Part shown: positions 21,483 through 30,219 of the stretch, piece after piece
How positions within the stretch are numbered: the first letter of the stretch is position 1
Layout: each line of letters starts with the position of its first letter
From: a virus
Length of the DNA stretch: 41,165 nt
IMG/VR virus record: IMGVR_UViG_3300046524_000104
Span: 1 to 41,165 of that record
Strand: one strand, 5' to 3'
The notes under the pieces: generated by a model
Seen by the model: only the letters and a program-made list of their open reading frames with translations
Database searches by the model: none
Told to the model about the DNA's origin: nothing
Program-made: the position numbers and the translations under genes

Positions 21483-22436
21483 TTAGCCGAACGCCTGAAC
21501 GGAATCTTGTTGATTGCTCGCCGATGTGTCTACAGCGAGACAAGTGATGTCCACATACCAGGCCTGCCCGCGCGAATCGCCTTCGAACTCGGCAACGAGC
21601 ACTCTGTAAAATCCGGCAGCGGTGGTGACTTGCGCAATGGCGGGAGAGTATTGAAGCCCTTGCTGCTGCAAGGTAATCTGGTTGATGTCTGATTGCGCTA
21701 TCTGAACCAGGCACCCAATCCGGATGAGGGGATTGAGCAGCGCGCGGGCACGAACACCATCATTGCAAGCCTCCGGGACACCGATCAGGCCGGTTGTTGA
21801 CGACAGCACCACAGCTTCGCCTGGACGATATCCCGTGATTGGCACAACGACGAACTGCCCGTTCTGCATTGACCATCGATAGCCATACTTCTGCGACCAG
21901 TCCCGCGCCAGGTCTCTCGTCATGCCGAACATCGTTTTACCGCGCGAAAGGGCTTGTGCCGTCCCTAATCCGGCGCCAGCAATAAGGCCTGTCGCATCTG
22001 ACGCAAACGGTAATGAGGCGACGCCATTGGGAGATTGGGCGCCCTGTATCGCAGTTATCACCTGCTGCGGTGTCTGCCCCGCCGCGAGTGACAGACTTGT
22101 TATAGCGAACCCATAAAACTCATCTCCATCGGCGGCAAAGATATCGATGTAGGAGTCGACGTTGCGCTCTCTGCCTTCCCGTACTTCCTTGATGGTTCCC
22201 TGAAAGATGACCCCGAAATTCCCGTCAAGGTAGCCCGCTTGAAGCGTGATAGTCGTGAACTCTTTCTGGATCTTCTTGACCGTTGATTTGGCGAGGTTAT
22301 AGACCCGAGCGTACATCGTATTCGGAGACTGTTCGTCTGCGTTTTTCGTCCGGAACGTGAACCGGAAATCGGACAGGTCAAGACCTACCGTGCCAGTCGA
22401 GACGATCAGGCTCGCTTTGCGTCCGAACTGGTTCAT
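21483..22436 (-). CDS. Baseplate hub protein
   Basis: A 317-residue protein at the hub position between the plug-like protein and the spike. The start, NQFGRKASLIVSTGTVGLDL followed by SDFRFTFRTKNADEQSPN, matches the hub family common in phages with DUF2612 and Gp138 proteins; ITLQAGYLDGNFGVIFQG is the beta strand of the hub ring (gpD/gp27-like fold). It probably forms the trimeric ring below the tube that holds the spike. Confidence 0.78.
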   Translation of the reverse strand: MNQFGRKASLIVSTGTVGLDLSDFRFTFRTKNADEQSPNTMYARVYNLAKSTVKKIQKEFTTITLQAGYLDGNFGVIFQGTIKEVREGRERNVDSYIDIFAADGDEFYGFAITSLSLAAGQTPQQVITAIQGAQSPNGVASLPFASDATGLIAGAGLGTAQALSRGKTMFGMTRDLARDWSQKYGYRWSMQNGQFVVVPITGYRPGEAVVLSSTTGLIGVPEACNDGVRARALLNPLIRIGCLVQIAQSDINQITLQQQGLQYSPAIAQVTTAAGFYRVLVAEFEGDSRGQAWYVDITCLAVDTSASNQQDSVQAFG

Positions 22437-22744
22437 GCTGTGATCGCGTATAGATGGGACGTTGCGCCTAGGTTATCGAACGCCGGCACTGTGTCAGGCG
22501 AGTTATCTGTCTGCGCAACCAAGGCGAACTGAAATCCAAGGTAGCCGAACTGTTCCAAAAGATCGCATCCCGTCACCATCGGAATACCCGACACGATTGG
22601 ATTGCCGCTCGCACCAGAAATGTCGATGATCCACGACGCGTTCGGTACATTCCATGTGACTGTAAATCCATAGGTCACACCAGCAAGCGCAATGCTGAAC
22701 GTCTCCGGCTGCGGGGACAGCGGGATTTCGAAAAACGTCGTCAT
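22433..22744 (-). CDS. Baseplate plug-like protein (DUF6983 type)
   Basis: A 103-residue beta-rich protein (FFEIPLSPQPETFSIALAG start, then TWNVPNASWIIDIS and VTGCDLLEQFGYLGF) matching the small baseplate plug family. It overlaps both neighbours by four bases (dit-like gene and hub gene), consistent with coupled expression of hub components. Confidence 0.72.
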   Translation of the reverse strand: MTTFFEIPLSPQPETFSIALAGVTYGFTVTWNVPNASWIIDISGASGNPIVSGIPMVTGCDLLEQFGYLGFQFALVAQTDNSPDTVPAFDNLGATSHLYAITA

Positions 22745-23457
22745 GGCAATTTGAACTGTGACGGCAAAGAGGGCAGCGAAGGCAGGTTGATGCTCGGTGT
22801 CGGCAGCGGGTACTTCACGCCATAGTTGTTCGTCGCCCCGTTCTGCGCGGGATTTGCCATGTTTGCCGAATCGGGAACCGTGACCGTCTGCGTCTGCGCC
22901 ATCAGAATCTGACGCATTGTCACGCGCATGATGATGCTGTTTTCCGTCTTCGCATCGGTAGTCGTTGCAATCGACTTGATGAGCATGTTCTTGTAAACAC
23001 GCTTTCCGGTGTAGACGTCGAAGATTCGACGATCGTTGTAAAGCTGTAGAATGCCCTTGTACTTCTGTACCGTGACTGGATCGCCAGAACTGAATGCCTT
23101 CGCGATGCCGTTGACCAGCTCAGCCGCGCCGATCACTTTTTGCAGCAGCGGACTCGCATTCGCTGCGGCCCCAAGGATCTGATTGAAGGCGCCGGAGTTG
23201 TTTGGGCTGTTCGACCAGGCAATCGTCAGGATCACTTCGGACGGACGGGCAAACGCATGGTCGGAGATCACCGCGCCCTGCTCAACAGGGTGGTCAGTGA
23301 TTTCCATTTCGTCGGAGTGCGCCTCCTCGATCGTCATCTGAGTATTGACAAGCGTGATTCTCTCATCGTTCTCAGTGCGCCACATTCGCAGTGGCTTGAT
23401 GGCGAGCGCCTGGATGCCGATCTGCGCTGTTGATGCGATCGTACCGAGGATGCTCAT
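22741..23457 (-). CDS. Distal tail / Dit-like baseplate protein
   Basis: A 238-residue protein located directly after the tape measure gene. PLRMWRTENDERITLVNTQ and, later, RRIFDVYTGKRVYKNMLI contain the strand pattern of distal tail and hub-adaptor proteins; the end is Pro/Leu-rich (PSINLPSLPSLPSQFKLP). Position and pattern support a ring protein joining the tube to the hub; the exact family name is inference. Confidence 0.65.
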   Translation of the reverse strand: MSILGTIASTAQIGIQALAIKPLRMWRTENDERITLVNTQMTIEEAHSDEMEITDHPVEQGAVISDHAFARPSEVILTIAWSNSPNNSGAFNQILGAAANASPLLQKVIGAAELVNGIAKAFSSGDPVTVQKYKGILQLYNDRRIFDVYTGKRVYKNMLIKSIATTTDAKTENSIIMRVTMRQILMAQTQTVTVPDSANMANPAQNGATNNYGVKYPLPTPSINLPSLPSLPSQFKLP

Positions 23458-25280
23458 CTAAATGCTCCAGCGAAGTTTCTTACGAGGTCGCCATTGACGC
23501 GGCTTTGTTCGCCACTGACGGCGCGGGCCGTGCCTTGGGGATCTGATGAGCCGTTGATGGTGAACATGTTGGTCTGGTTCATCGAGACGGCTTGGCTGTT
23601 TGCCGACGAGGAGCCGAGGCGCGCACCATCAAACTTATTGAGATAGCCCGCAGTTTCATTGGGAAGGAATTTTTCCCAATCGGCACCGTGCGCGGCAATA
23701 TCCTTGTCGAGATTGCCTTGTCCCCAGTTATAGGCGGCCAAAGCCTTCCGAATATCGCCTTCGTACCTCGCCATAAGATCATGGATGTACGATGCGGCAC
23801 CTGTGGCGGATTGAGTCAGATCATTCGGGTCTGCGACGCCGTATTGCTTCGCCGTGGCATCCATGAACTGGAAATGTCCCTTCGCGCCGACAGGGGACAG
23901 CATCGTTTTGCCGCGACCCGATTCGATATTCCATACCTTATCCAGTGAGCTGGGAGGCAGGCCGAATTTCTTCTCGAGCGCAGCAAACAGGTCTGCGGTC
24001 GAGCGTGATGCCAGGGGCGCAGCCGAGGCGCCTGACAGAGCGGGAATGGCCTGTGGATCGTAAGTGGCCCCAGATGAATTTCCATGGGCGTTACCTTCAG
24101 CCCTTGAAACGAAGTGACCCGAGCCGCCGTAATTGAACGCATGCTTGATGCTGTCCAATACCCCCGACCATCCGCCCGATTGCACCGGAGCCGAATCTGG
24201 TCTCGCTCCCCCGCGACGCGATACGAAATGTCCACCAGGGGAATTTTCCTTGATGGTGTCGACCGCCTTGTAGGCGCCATACCCGAGAAGGCCCATGCCT
24301 CCCATCGTGCCGAGCAATCCAACAAGGCCAGATCCGCCCACCGCAGTTGCAGCGACGCCAAGGCCGCCGAGTGCGCCGGCCAAAGAAGCCACACCAGAGA
24401 CAAGGCCAACCAGTTTGATAGCCGCCAGTCCTATGAGGATGCCTTTTACCCCTCCGAGCGCATCGACCACCTTGTTGATGTTCGTTGTGGTCTTGTCCCA
24501 ATCGATTCTATCAATCCAGTTCGCAAGCTGCTGAACAGAATCCGCAATCGCCTTTGCGACGTCCCCCGCGTGCGTTTCCGCCCACTTCTCAAACCTGTCG
24601 ATCAGCGGCGTCATAACCGGGACGAGCTTGGACTCTATGACGATCCAAAGCTTGTCAAAGTCACTTATGACACGCCGAATGGAGTTGTTGAACTCCTTGC
24701 CAGCGAACGCAGCGCCTTCGGGGTCGATACCCCATCTTGTCAGGCTTGCTGCGTACTTCTTTTGCTCGTCCTGAAGCGTTGAAAGCCCATTCTCAAGCAT
24801 GAGAAGGGTGTCAGGATCAATCCCGAACAGGCCGGCATACGCAGCAGCGACATACGGCTGTTGCGACTTCATCTTTTCGATGAAGCTGGTGAACCGCTCT
24901 GCCGGGTTGCCACCTTTAACGCCCAGCGAATCAAGAAGGCTGCCCGATCCCGGATTCAGTCGCAACGTGCGAGCGAAGTTTTCGAGTGAACCCTGCGCCT
25001 GGTCAGCAGTGAGGCCAATCTGCCCCGCCGCGTACCTCAACGCCATGATGTTGCCGACCGTTGCGCCGGTACGCTGCGATGCGTAGTACAGATTCTCCAT
25101 TTGACTGGAGATGATCTTTACTCCAGCAACGACCCCTGTGGCGGCGGCAGAAACCGCCAAGCCGACATTTCTGACTTTCTTGGTGACGCCGTCGACTGAG
25201 TCGACGAACTTCTTCATCCCGACTTCATCAACCTTGAACCCAAGGCTTACGAGGAACTCACGAAGGACGTTATTGCTCAC
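23454..25280 (-). CDS. Tape measure protein with lytic transglycosylase domain
   Basis: A 608-residue tape measure. It starts with GTG at 25280, overlapping the chaperone-extension stop as GTGA. The N-terminus is the usual coiled region (LGFKVDEVGMKKFVDSVDGV); residues about 280-345 are a hydrophobic glycine-rich stretch. About 435-545 is a soluble lytic transglycosylase domain with catalytic E in NIESGRG, then AKGHFQFMDATAKQYGV and AYNWGQGN. Two GHFVSR motifs flank a linker. It sets tail length and digests peptidoglycan locally during DNA entry. It is short, predicting a short tail. Confidence 0.88.
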   Translation of the reverse strand: MSNNVLREFLVSLGFKVDEVGMKKFVDSVDGVTKKVRNVGLAVSAAATGVVAGVKIISSQMENLYYASQRTGATVGNIMALRYAAGQIGLTADQAQGSLENFARTLRLNPGSGSLLDSLGVKGGNPAERFTSFIEKMKSQQPYVAAAYAGLFGIDPDTLLMLENGLSTLQDEQKKYAASLTRWGIDPEGAAFAGKEFNNSIRRVISDFDKLWIVIESKLVPVMTPLIDRFEKWAETHAGDVAKAIADSVQQLANWIDRIDWDKTTTNINKVVDALGGVKGILIGLAAIKLVGLVSGVASLAGALGGLGVAATAVGGSGLVGLLGTMGGMGLLGYGAYKAVDTIKENSPGGHFVSRRGGARPDSAPVQSGGWSGVLDSIKHAFNYGGSGHFVSRAEGNAHGNSSGATYDPQAIPALSGASAAPLASRSTADLFAALEKKFGLPPSSLDKVWNIESGRGKTMLSPVGAKGHFQFMDATAKQYGVADPNDLTQSATGAASYIHDLMARYEGDIRKALAAYNWGQGNLDKDIAAHGADWEKFLPNETAGYLNKFDGARLGSSSANSQAVSMNQTNMFTINGSSDPQGTARAVSGEQSRVNGDLVRNFAGAFR

Positions 25281-25869
25281 CTGTTACGCTCCGCTTGCTG
25301 TCTGAGTATTTCTTCGTTTGCAGAACGCACATCAAGCGCGTCATTCAAAAATGCGATGTCTTCGAGACCCAATGTTCCGTCGACCAGCGATTCATATTTG
25401 CAAAGCCCTTCCATGACGGGCCTGATCAGCCAGTCTTCACCATCAGGCAGCGACAGCAGCGCGACATTGTTTGTCTGTGCGCTAGTTATGCCACTGCCGC
25501 GCCGTTGAAAAAACCGCCGATGTTCTCTTGGATAACCTTCACCGCGAGCTGGATCATCTGGCCCATGTCCATATCCTCGAACATGAGGCTACCGCCACGC
25601 GCGATCACCGGAGCGCCCTGGCCGTTCGTCTGGATGCGCTGGCAAACGCCGAGACAGATATCCAGCACGTAGTCGACGTCCTCGTCCGACATGCCGGAGA
25701 GAGCATCAGTGAGCGGGCCGAGGAATGCAGCAAATCCAGCGCTCTTGTCAGGAACGCCACTCATGCCGGCCAGCAACGGAGCCAGCCGGCGAGCAACGTG
25801 AAACTGCTTGCGGGCGTCAATACGGCCGATACGATACTTCTGGCCGCCGACTTCAACGATGTCATTCAT
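25277..25869 (-). CDS. Tail assembly chaperone fusion made by -1 frameshift (G-T type)
   Basis: The zero-frame product (25486-25869, 127 residues, ending FFNGAAVA) is a tail assembly chaperone. A slip on TTTTTTC at 25513-25507 moves to the -1 frame, which stays open to the TGA at 25277 and adds 76 residues, including the DUF6889-like LPDGEDWLIRPVMEGLCKYE part. The fusion would be 197 residues. The downstream part has no good start codon before its internal ATG (MEGLC), so frameshifting is the natural way to express it, as in lambda G/GT. Such chaperones coat the tape measure, whose gene follows at once. Confidence 0.8.
25486..25869 (-). CDS. Tail assembly chaperone, unshifted form (G type)
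   Basis: A 127-residue protein (NDIVEVGGQKYRIGRIDARK, then a MSDEDVDYVLDICLGVCQRI helix) encoded between tail tube and tape measure. It is the major product of the region; most ribosomes would stop at the TAA at 25486. It starts three bases after the tube stop. The length and position match lambda gpG-like chaperones of contractile-tailed phages. Confidence 0.82.
   Translation of the reverse strand: MNDIVEVGGQKYRIGRIDARKQFHVARRLAPLLAGMSGVPDKSAGFAAFLGPLTDALSGMSDEDVDYVLDICLGVCQRIQTNGQGAPVIARGGSLMFEDMDMGQMIQLAVKVIQENIGGFFNGAAVA
25507..25513 (-). promoter_or_regulatory. -1 ribosomal frameshift slippery heptamer T-TTT-TTC
   Basis: In the chaperone zero frame the codons read GGT TTT TTC AAC; the heptamer T_TTT_TTC is canonical for simultaneous -1 slippage. 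It lies 21 bases before the zero-frame stop. No strong pseudoknot is obvious to me downstream. Confidence 0.75.
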
Positions 25870-25872
25870 GGG

Positions 25873-26316
25873 TTAAATCCCGATACTGAGTGCCGGATCC
25901 ATCACGCCGATGTCGAACACCCATTCGATCGTGCCGGCTTCCATTGCGTAGGTGTTGTTCGGGAACTTCGAGAACGCGACCTGTTGGCATGAGTACTGCT
26001 CGCCGCGGACGATGTCCGAGCCCGCCATGACGCCTTGGCCCCAGTTGGCCGACGAGGTGCGCTGAAAGTTGTACATCGCCGAGAGCTTGCCGTTCGTCGG
26101 CGAGGTCTTCAGCAGACGCACCGTCGCGCGGCCACCCTTACCCGGGTTCAGGCTGTGCATGACCGAACCATCGGCGCCGATGACCATCGTGTTGGCGTTC
26201 TCGACGAATTCGAAGGTCACGCCTTCTTTTGCGTCGCCCGCGCCATCGCCGAGCGTGATCGAGCCGCCGGGACCGGTCAGCGTGAGCGCAAAATCTTGGA
26301 AGCTAAAAGTGCTCAT
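25873..26316 (-). CDS. Tail tube protein (DUF3277 type)
   Basis: A 147-residue tail tube protein: FSFQDFALTLTGPGGSITLG start, AKEGVTFEFVENANTMVIGA and DGSVMHSLNPGKGGRATVRL are the DUF3277 landmarks, ending in a VFDIGVMDP strand. It would stack as hexamers inside the sheath. It is normally next to the sheath gene; here a plus-strand homing endonuclease separates them. Confidence 0.88.
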   Translation of the reverse strand: MSTFSFQDFALTLTGPGGSITLGDGAGDAKEGVTFEFVENANTMVIGADGSVMHSLNPGKGGRATVRLLKTSPTNGKLSAMYNFQRTSSANWGQGVMAGSDIVRGEQYSCQQVAFSKFPNNTYAMEAGTIEWVFDIGVMDPALSIGI

Positions 26317-26335
26317 GGTTTTCCTACGTTAAGAG

Positions 26336-26386
26336 TTGACCGTGATAGCGAACTCAAATATCCTTTAGGATCACAAACTTGCTGTG
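26336..26386 (+). promoter_or_regulatory. Promoter and hairpins for the plus-strand GIY-YIG gene
   Basis: TTGACC (26336-26341), 17-base spacer, TATCCT (26359-26364). Overlapping and after the -10 are two small palindromes: ATCCT-TT-AGGAT (26360-26371) and TCACA-N7-TGTGA (26370-26386). No Shine-Dalgarno precedes the ATG at 26397. This gene opposes the late operon and so needs its own promoter. Confidence 0.55.
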
Positions 26387-26396
26387 AACCCACCAA

Positions 26397-27395
26397 ATGC
26401 AGACCAACGAAAAGAAACGATTTCAAATTGATCCATACAACAAACCGCTCCATCGTCCAGGTGTTTATCTAATCCGTAACCTGCTCAATGGAAAGCAATA
26501 CGTCGGACTCAGCAAGGATGTTGCAAATCGCCTAAAAGATCATGCTTGCGGTCATGGATGCTCGCCGGTTCTAGCGAAAGCTATCCGGAAGTACGGAGCA
26601 GTCTCATTCTTCGCGATGCCAGTCTTTTATTCGCTCGATGGAACTGACTGCCTCTTGGAGGTAGAGACCTCTCTCATCGCTGAATACAACTGCATTTCGC
26701 ATGGCTACAACGTACAGGCAGCGTCACAGTCATATGGGCCGTATGGAGCGGCGCATAGTGCGGCAGTTAAGGCTGCGCACGCTAGGCCGGGCGCCAAGGA
26801 AAGGCGCATGCTTGCCGCCTCTCTCAGGGAATCCAATCCTGAATTCTTGGCCGCACGAGCTGAGTGGATGAAAACGTTGAACGGCGATCCGGAAATAGCG
26901 GTACGTCGGCTTGAAAACCTGCGCGCCGCCGCCAAGCTCCCATCTCGCAGGGAGTCAAGCTCTAGAGCATCAAAACTTCGCTTTGCGGACAGCAATGCTG
27001 AATCAAAGTTTCGCGAAGGGTGGCTCAAGTACCGAAACTCACCTGACTATCAGGAACGGACATCAGATGAGGCGAAGCGCCGGATGTCTGATCCGGAGTA
27101 CAAGGAAAGCCTTCATGCGAAGATGCGAGCCACGATGGCGACAGATGAATTCAAGGCAAAGCGCTCAGTCGCATCGATCGCCATGCATACCCCAGAGGTT
27201 CGGGCAAAGAAATCTGCAAAGGCGAAGGCCAATTGGGAGGCGCCTGGATTTAAGGATGCCTTCCGCGAAGCCCGAAAAGGATTCCGCTGGATTACCGATG
27301 GATCAGTCAATAAGCATTTCCGCGGAGACGGAGAACCGCCGGAAGGCTGGCGGATCGGCCGCAGCGGGATTGATAATCGACCAAAACAAGACTAG
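26397..27395 (+). CDS. GIY-YIG homing endonuclease, opposite strand
   Basis: A 332-residue endonuclease. The GIY-YIG domain is near the N-terminus (PGVYLIRNLLNGKQYVGLSK, about 22-41, with the R and later E in LEVETSLIAEYN). Several short NUMOD-like modules follow (SDEAKRRMSDPEYKESLHAK, TPEVRAKKSAKAKANW), and the tail is FRWITDGSVNKHF, a motif found at the ends of such endonucleases. It is inserted between tube and sheath genes in the opposite orientation, overlapping the sheath stop by four bases. It has its own promoter. Confidence 0.88.
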   Translation: MQTNEKKRFQIDPYNKPLHRPGVYLIRNLLNGKQYVGLSKDVANRLKDHACGHGCSPVLAKAIRKYGAVSFFAMPVFYSLDGTDCLLEVETSLIAEYNCISHGYNVQAASQSYGPYGAAHSAAVKAAHARPGAKERRMLAASLRESNPEFLAARAEWMKTLNGDPEIAVRRLENLRAAAKLPSRRESSSRASKLRFADSNAESKFREGWLKYRNSPDYQERTSDEAKRRMSDPEYKESLHAKMRATMATDEFKAKRSVASIAMHTPEVRAKKSAKAKANWEAPGFKDAFREARKGFRWITDGSVNKHFRGDGEPPEGWRIGRSGIDNRPKQD

Positions 27396-29206
27396 GCCGC
27401 AACGCTCACGGCAAAGTCGACCGAATGAACTGCGCCCGCCAGCTTGACAGCGATCTGGAACGGCACCGACTTGCGCGCAGCGCGGTCAGCCTGGCTTTGC
27501 GATGCGACCGGCGGCTGAAACACGTAGTAGCCCTTCGGCAGAAAATCGCCTTGGTTCAGCGTGCCGAAGCCACCGCTATTCCACACGCCCGGTGCGAACA
27601 GACCATTGCTGACGTACTGCTGGCAGACGCCTTCGATGTCCGTCGCGAGGATGTGCATCCCAGGATCGGTCTGCGGGATCTTCGTGGTGCTGGTGAACAG
27701 GCGATTGAACAAGGCGTTCTGCACGTCGATCAAGAACGCGTCCATGCCAACGATCGTGTCGATGTACTGACCTGATGCGACCTTGGCGGGCTCGATGATC
27801 GCTGTGTTGTTGTTATATGCAACGAAGACGTTGCAGTTGCTGGCCTCCAGCGCTGCGATCTGCGTTGCGTTGATCGTTTCCGGCGCCACACCCGGTTCCT
27901 GCTTGAACATCAGCGTAATGACCGTGTTGTTTCCGGTGTAGTCCACCGTCAACTGGCGACCAAGCAGAGAATTCACTGCATACGCGCTGTTGCTCGAGTA
28001 CTGCGTGCAGGTCTTGTTGTAGCCAAGCGCCTGAAGCTGTGCGGCGATGTCCGTCGTCACTTGGGGGACGAGAACCCCGGCCTCTTGAGTCGTGACGCCG
28101 TAGAAGTGCTTGTTGTTCGTCGATTCGATGAAAGCGGCGACCGCGAGGTGATCAGCATCAACTGCTTGCGGGATCGTCAGGCCGTACCATTGCTGGCCGA
28201 ACTGGTTGTCGAACAGAGCGACGGCAGTGACAGCCGTTTCTGCAGCAACACCGTTGGCGACGAACGCTCCAGACGAAGCCGAGGTCATGCCGAGCAGCGC
28301 CGAGATGTCCGTACCGGAACCGCCCGAGAGCGTCGCGCCAGACGGCGTAGCAACCGATGCCGCCAGCGTAAATGCGTTGCCCGCAGTGCCGGCCGTCTTG
28401 TAGACGACCTGGATTGCCGTACCAGCCTGATTGACCGAGTACGTTGCCTTGACGAGATTCGTGTCAGCCGACTGGCTCAGGAACGTCACAGCGTTCGCCA
28501 GCGTGGCGGCCAGGTTCGCGCCGATCAGAATCTGGTTGCCGGTCGTCAGTGCCGATACGAACGTGACGACTGTCCCGCCGATGGTGATCGTGGCCGCCGC
28601 ACTCGGATTCAGTGCGAAAGTGAGCGAGCCGAACGCAGTCGGAGCCGAGGCGAAGCTGAGCGTCGACATTGCGCCCGTCGTGCCGTCCGTGATCTGGAAC
28701 TGCGCGAAGCTCGAATTCCATACGCAGGTCGAGCCAGCAACAGCCGCGGCAAGAGCGGTCTGGATCAGAGCCGCGATGCCGTTCAGATTGACCGACGATC
28801 CGAAGCTTGCCGGCGAGATCGTGAATGGCGAGCCGTTGATCGTGATCGAGAAGGCAGGGGCTGTGATGGCCGTGAAGTTCGCGATGGCCTGCTGCGCCAC
28901 CGAAAGCGTAGCGCCAAACAGTTGCGCGTTCGTCGCGGTCTGCGCCCAGCGACCGATCAGCACATTGGCCGGCTGCGGCGACTGGCCGAACCATGCCACT
29001 GCGGCGAGGTATTCAGGCGCGGTCGTGCCGAAGTCCGCGGCGACGGCCGACGAACTGAGGTATTGACGCATGCGCGATGCGACGTCGATCACAGGCGACG
29101 AGCCCAGAATCAACTCGGTGTTCAGGTTCTGCGCCTGTGCCGCGTTCGGCGACAGATTCACTGTCCCCTGAATCAGGCGAGAGATAGGAAGTTGACTCGT
29201 CGTCAT
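27392..29206 (-). CDS. Tail sheath protein (DUF3383 type)
   Basis: A 604-residue contractile tail sheath: QLPISRLIQGTVNLSPNAAQ start and SPQPANVLIGRW (TAPEYLAAVAWFGQSPQP context) are the DUF3383 hallmarks, with the C-terminal third (ATDIEGVCQQYVSNGLFAPG, LPKGYYVFQPP) forming the conserved core. A Thr/Ala-rich insert in the middle (about 120-310) is probably the surface domain. It follows a terminator and a good ribosome binding site, as expected for a highly made structural gene. Confidence 0.9.
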   Translation of the reverse strand: MTTSQLPISRLIQGTVNLSPNAAQAQNLNTELILGSSPVIDVASRMRQYLSSSAVAADFGTTAPEYLAAVAWFGQSPQPANVLIGRWAQTATNAQLFGATLSVAQQAIANFTAITAPAFSITINGSPFTISPASFGSSVNLNGIAALIQTALAAAVAGSTCVWNSSFAQFQITDGTTGAMSTLSFASAPTAFGSLTFALNPSAAATITIGGTVVTFVSALTTGNQILIGANLAATLANAVTFLSQSADTNLVKATYSVNQAGTAIQVVYKTAGTAGNAFTLAASVATPSGATLSGGSGTDISALLGMTSASSGAFVANGVAAETAVTAVALFDNQFGQQWYGLTIPQAVDADHLAVAAFIESTNNKHFYGVTTQEAGVLVPQVTTDIAAQLQALGYNKTCTQYSSNSAYAVNSLLGRQLTVDYTGNNTVITLMFKQEPGVAPETINATQIAALEASNCNVFVAYNNNTAIIEPAKVASGQYIDTIVGMDAFLIDVQNALFNRLFTSTTKIPQTDPGMHILATDIEGVCQQYVSNGLFAPGVWNSGGFGTLNQGDFLPKGYYVFQPPVASQSQADRAARKSVPFQIAVKLAGAVHSVDFAVSVAA

Positions 29207-29222
29207 TTATGAAGTCCCAATG

Positions 29223-29248
29223 AAAAAAGCCCGCACAGGGGCGGGCTC
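29223..29248 (-). terminator. Rho-independent terminator before the sheath gene
   Basis: On the minus strand AGCCCGC-CCCTGT-GCGGGCT is followed by TTTTT. It lies between the neck gene stop and the sheath start. Confidence 0.85.
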
Positions 29249-29268
29249 AGAAAGCGTTGCGTGAGGTA

Positions 29269-29844
29269 TTACTGCGTGACGTTGATCGGCTCGGTCTGCG
29301 TTTCAGACTTCGCTGTCGCCTGGGCGGAGAGGACGGTGAGGATCGGGTAGGTGCGCACGACGCGCCGGCGGATGCGCATGCTCAGATCAAACCGGCGAAT
29401 CCATTGCTGATTGACCAGGTCGGGAGCGGTGACGATCGAACCGACTTCGACCAGCCCCATTTCGAACTGATCGAGTGTCGAATTGTTCTGCGCGACATAC
29501 ATGCCGTCGCGGGCCTGTGCGGCATAGCTCAACGCGTTGGCACCGTAGAAGCTGCACAGGACCGCGATGATCTCGTGCCGGATGAACGTTTCGTTGCCGG
29601 CGGGATTAAGCTGCTCGTACGAGTTCGCGTCGTGCTCGATGCCCGTCACGCCCACTGCACACCAGTTCGTAGACGGCTCTGGCTGCTTCGGCACCGTTGC
29701 CTGCCAGCGAGGCCGTACCATGTTGCCGGGTAGGCCGGTTAGCCCGATGATGAGCTTCTGGAATATCGAATCGAGGTCCGCGTCTTCTGGTGGCGCCGTC
29801 CCTGTTGGCTGCAGATAGCCGGGAACAGTTGAATCATTGGCCAT
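29269..29844 (-). CDS. Neck/tail terminator protein, gp12-like
   Basis: A 191-residue protein. Start chosen at 29844 (MANDSTVPGYLQP). LDSIFQKLIIGLTGLPGNMV and VRPRWQATVPKQPEPSTNWC fit the phage neck terminator gp12-like (LIC_12616) family. It overlaps the previous gene by 11 bases. It probably caps the tail tube and joins head and tail. Confidence 0.78.
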   Translation of the reverse strand: MANDSTVPGYLQPTGTAPPEDADLDSIFQKLIIGLTGLPGNMVRPRWQATVPKQPEPSTNWCAVGVTGIEHDANSYEQLNPAGNETFIRHEIIAVLCSFYGANALSYAAQARDGMYVAQNNSTLDQFEMGLVEVGSIVTAPDLVNQQWIRRFDLSMRIRRRVVRTYPILTVLSAQATAKSETQTEPINVTQ

Positions 29845-30217
29845 TCGAGCCGCCCGACAACGGAATGAGTTCGCAGTTCGCCGCAGTGAAGCCGATTCCA
29901 AAGCGGGACCAGTCGCCCACGTTGGTGACCGTATATTGGCGCCCGTTCCACGTCACGATGTCTGCATCCTGCCCATCCCCGCCAGCCTGCAGCAGGAACC
30001 GGCTATGCACAGTGATCGAACCATTGATGCGCGATCCTTCCGCCAGACGCATCAGCAGATCGCCTGTGTTGTTCGTCACGACACCGTAGAAGGGCGTTGA
30101 AACGGCGGAGTCTGTCGCAATGCCGTTATCGTCGACGGTCTGCGTTTGGCGCGCGCAGACGAGGCTATCCACGAAATCCGGGTCGAGCAGGATTTCGGAG
30201 ACGTCAAGTAGTGGCAT
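29834..30217 (-). CDS. Head-tail connector protein
   Basis: A 127-residue protein (LDVSEILLDPDFVDSLVC start, NGRQYTVTNVGDWSRFGIGF near the end) in the neck-gene block between the HK97 gp10-like and terminator proteins. Its sequence pattern fits small connector/stopper proteins; the family is not named with certainty. Confidence 0.65.
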   Translation of the reverse strand: MPLLDVSEILLDPDFVDSLVCARQTQTVDDNGIATDSAVSTPFYGVVTNNTGDLLMRLAEGSRINGSITVHSRFLLQAGGDGQDADIVTWNGRQYTVTNVGDWSRFGIGFTAANCELIPLSGGSNGQ

Positions 30218-30219
30218 GG

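Noticed and set aside
28061-29212. A 383-residue plus-strand frame across the sheath gene.
   Set aside because: Arg-rich antisense shadow of a recognised sheath gene with no domain.
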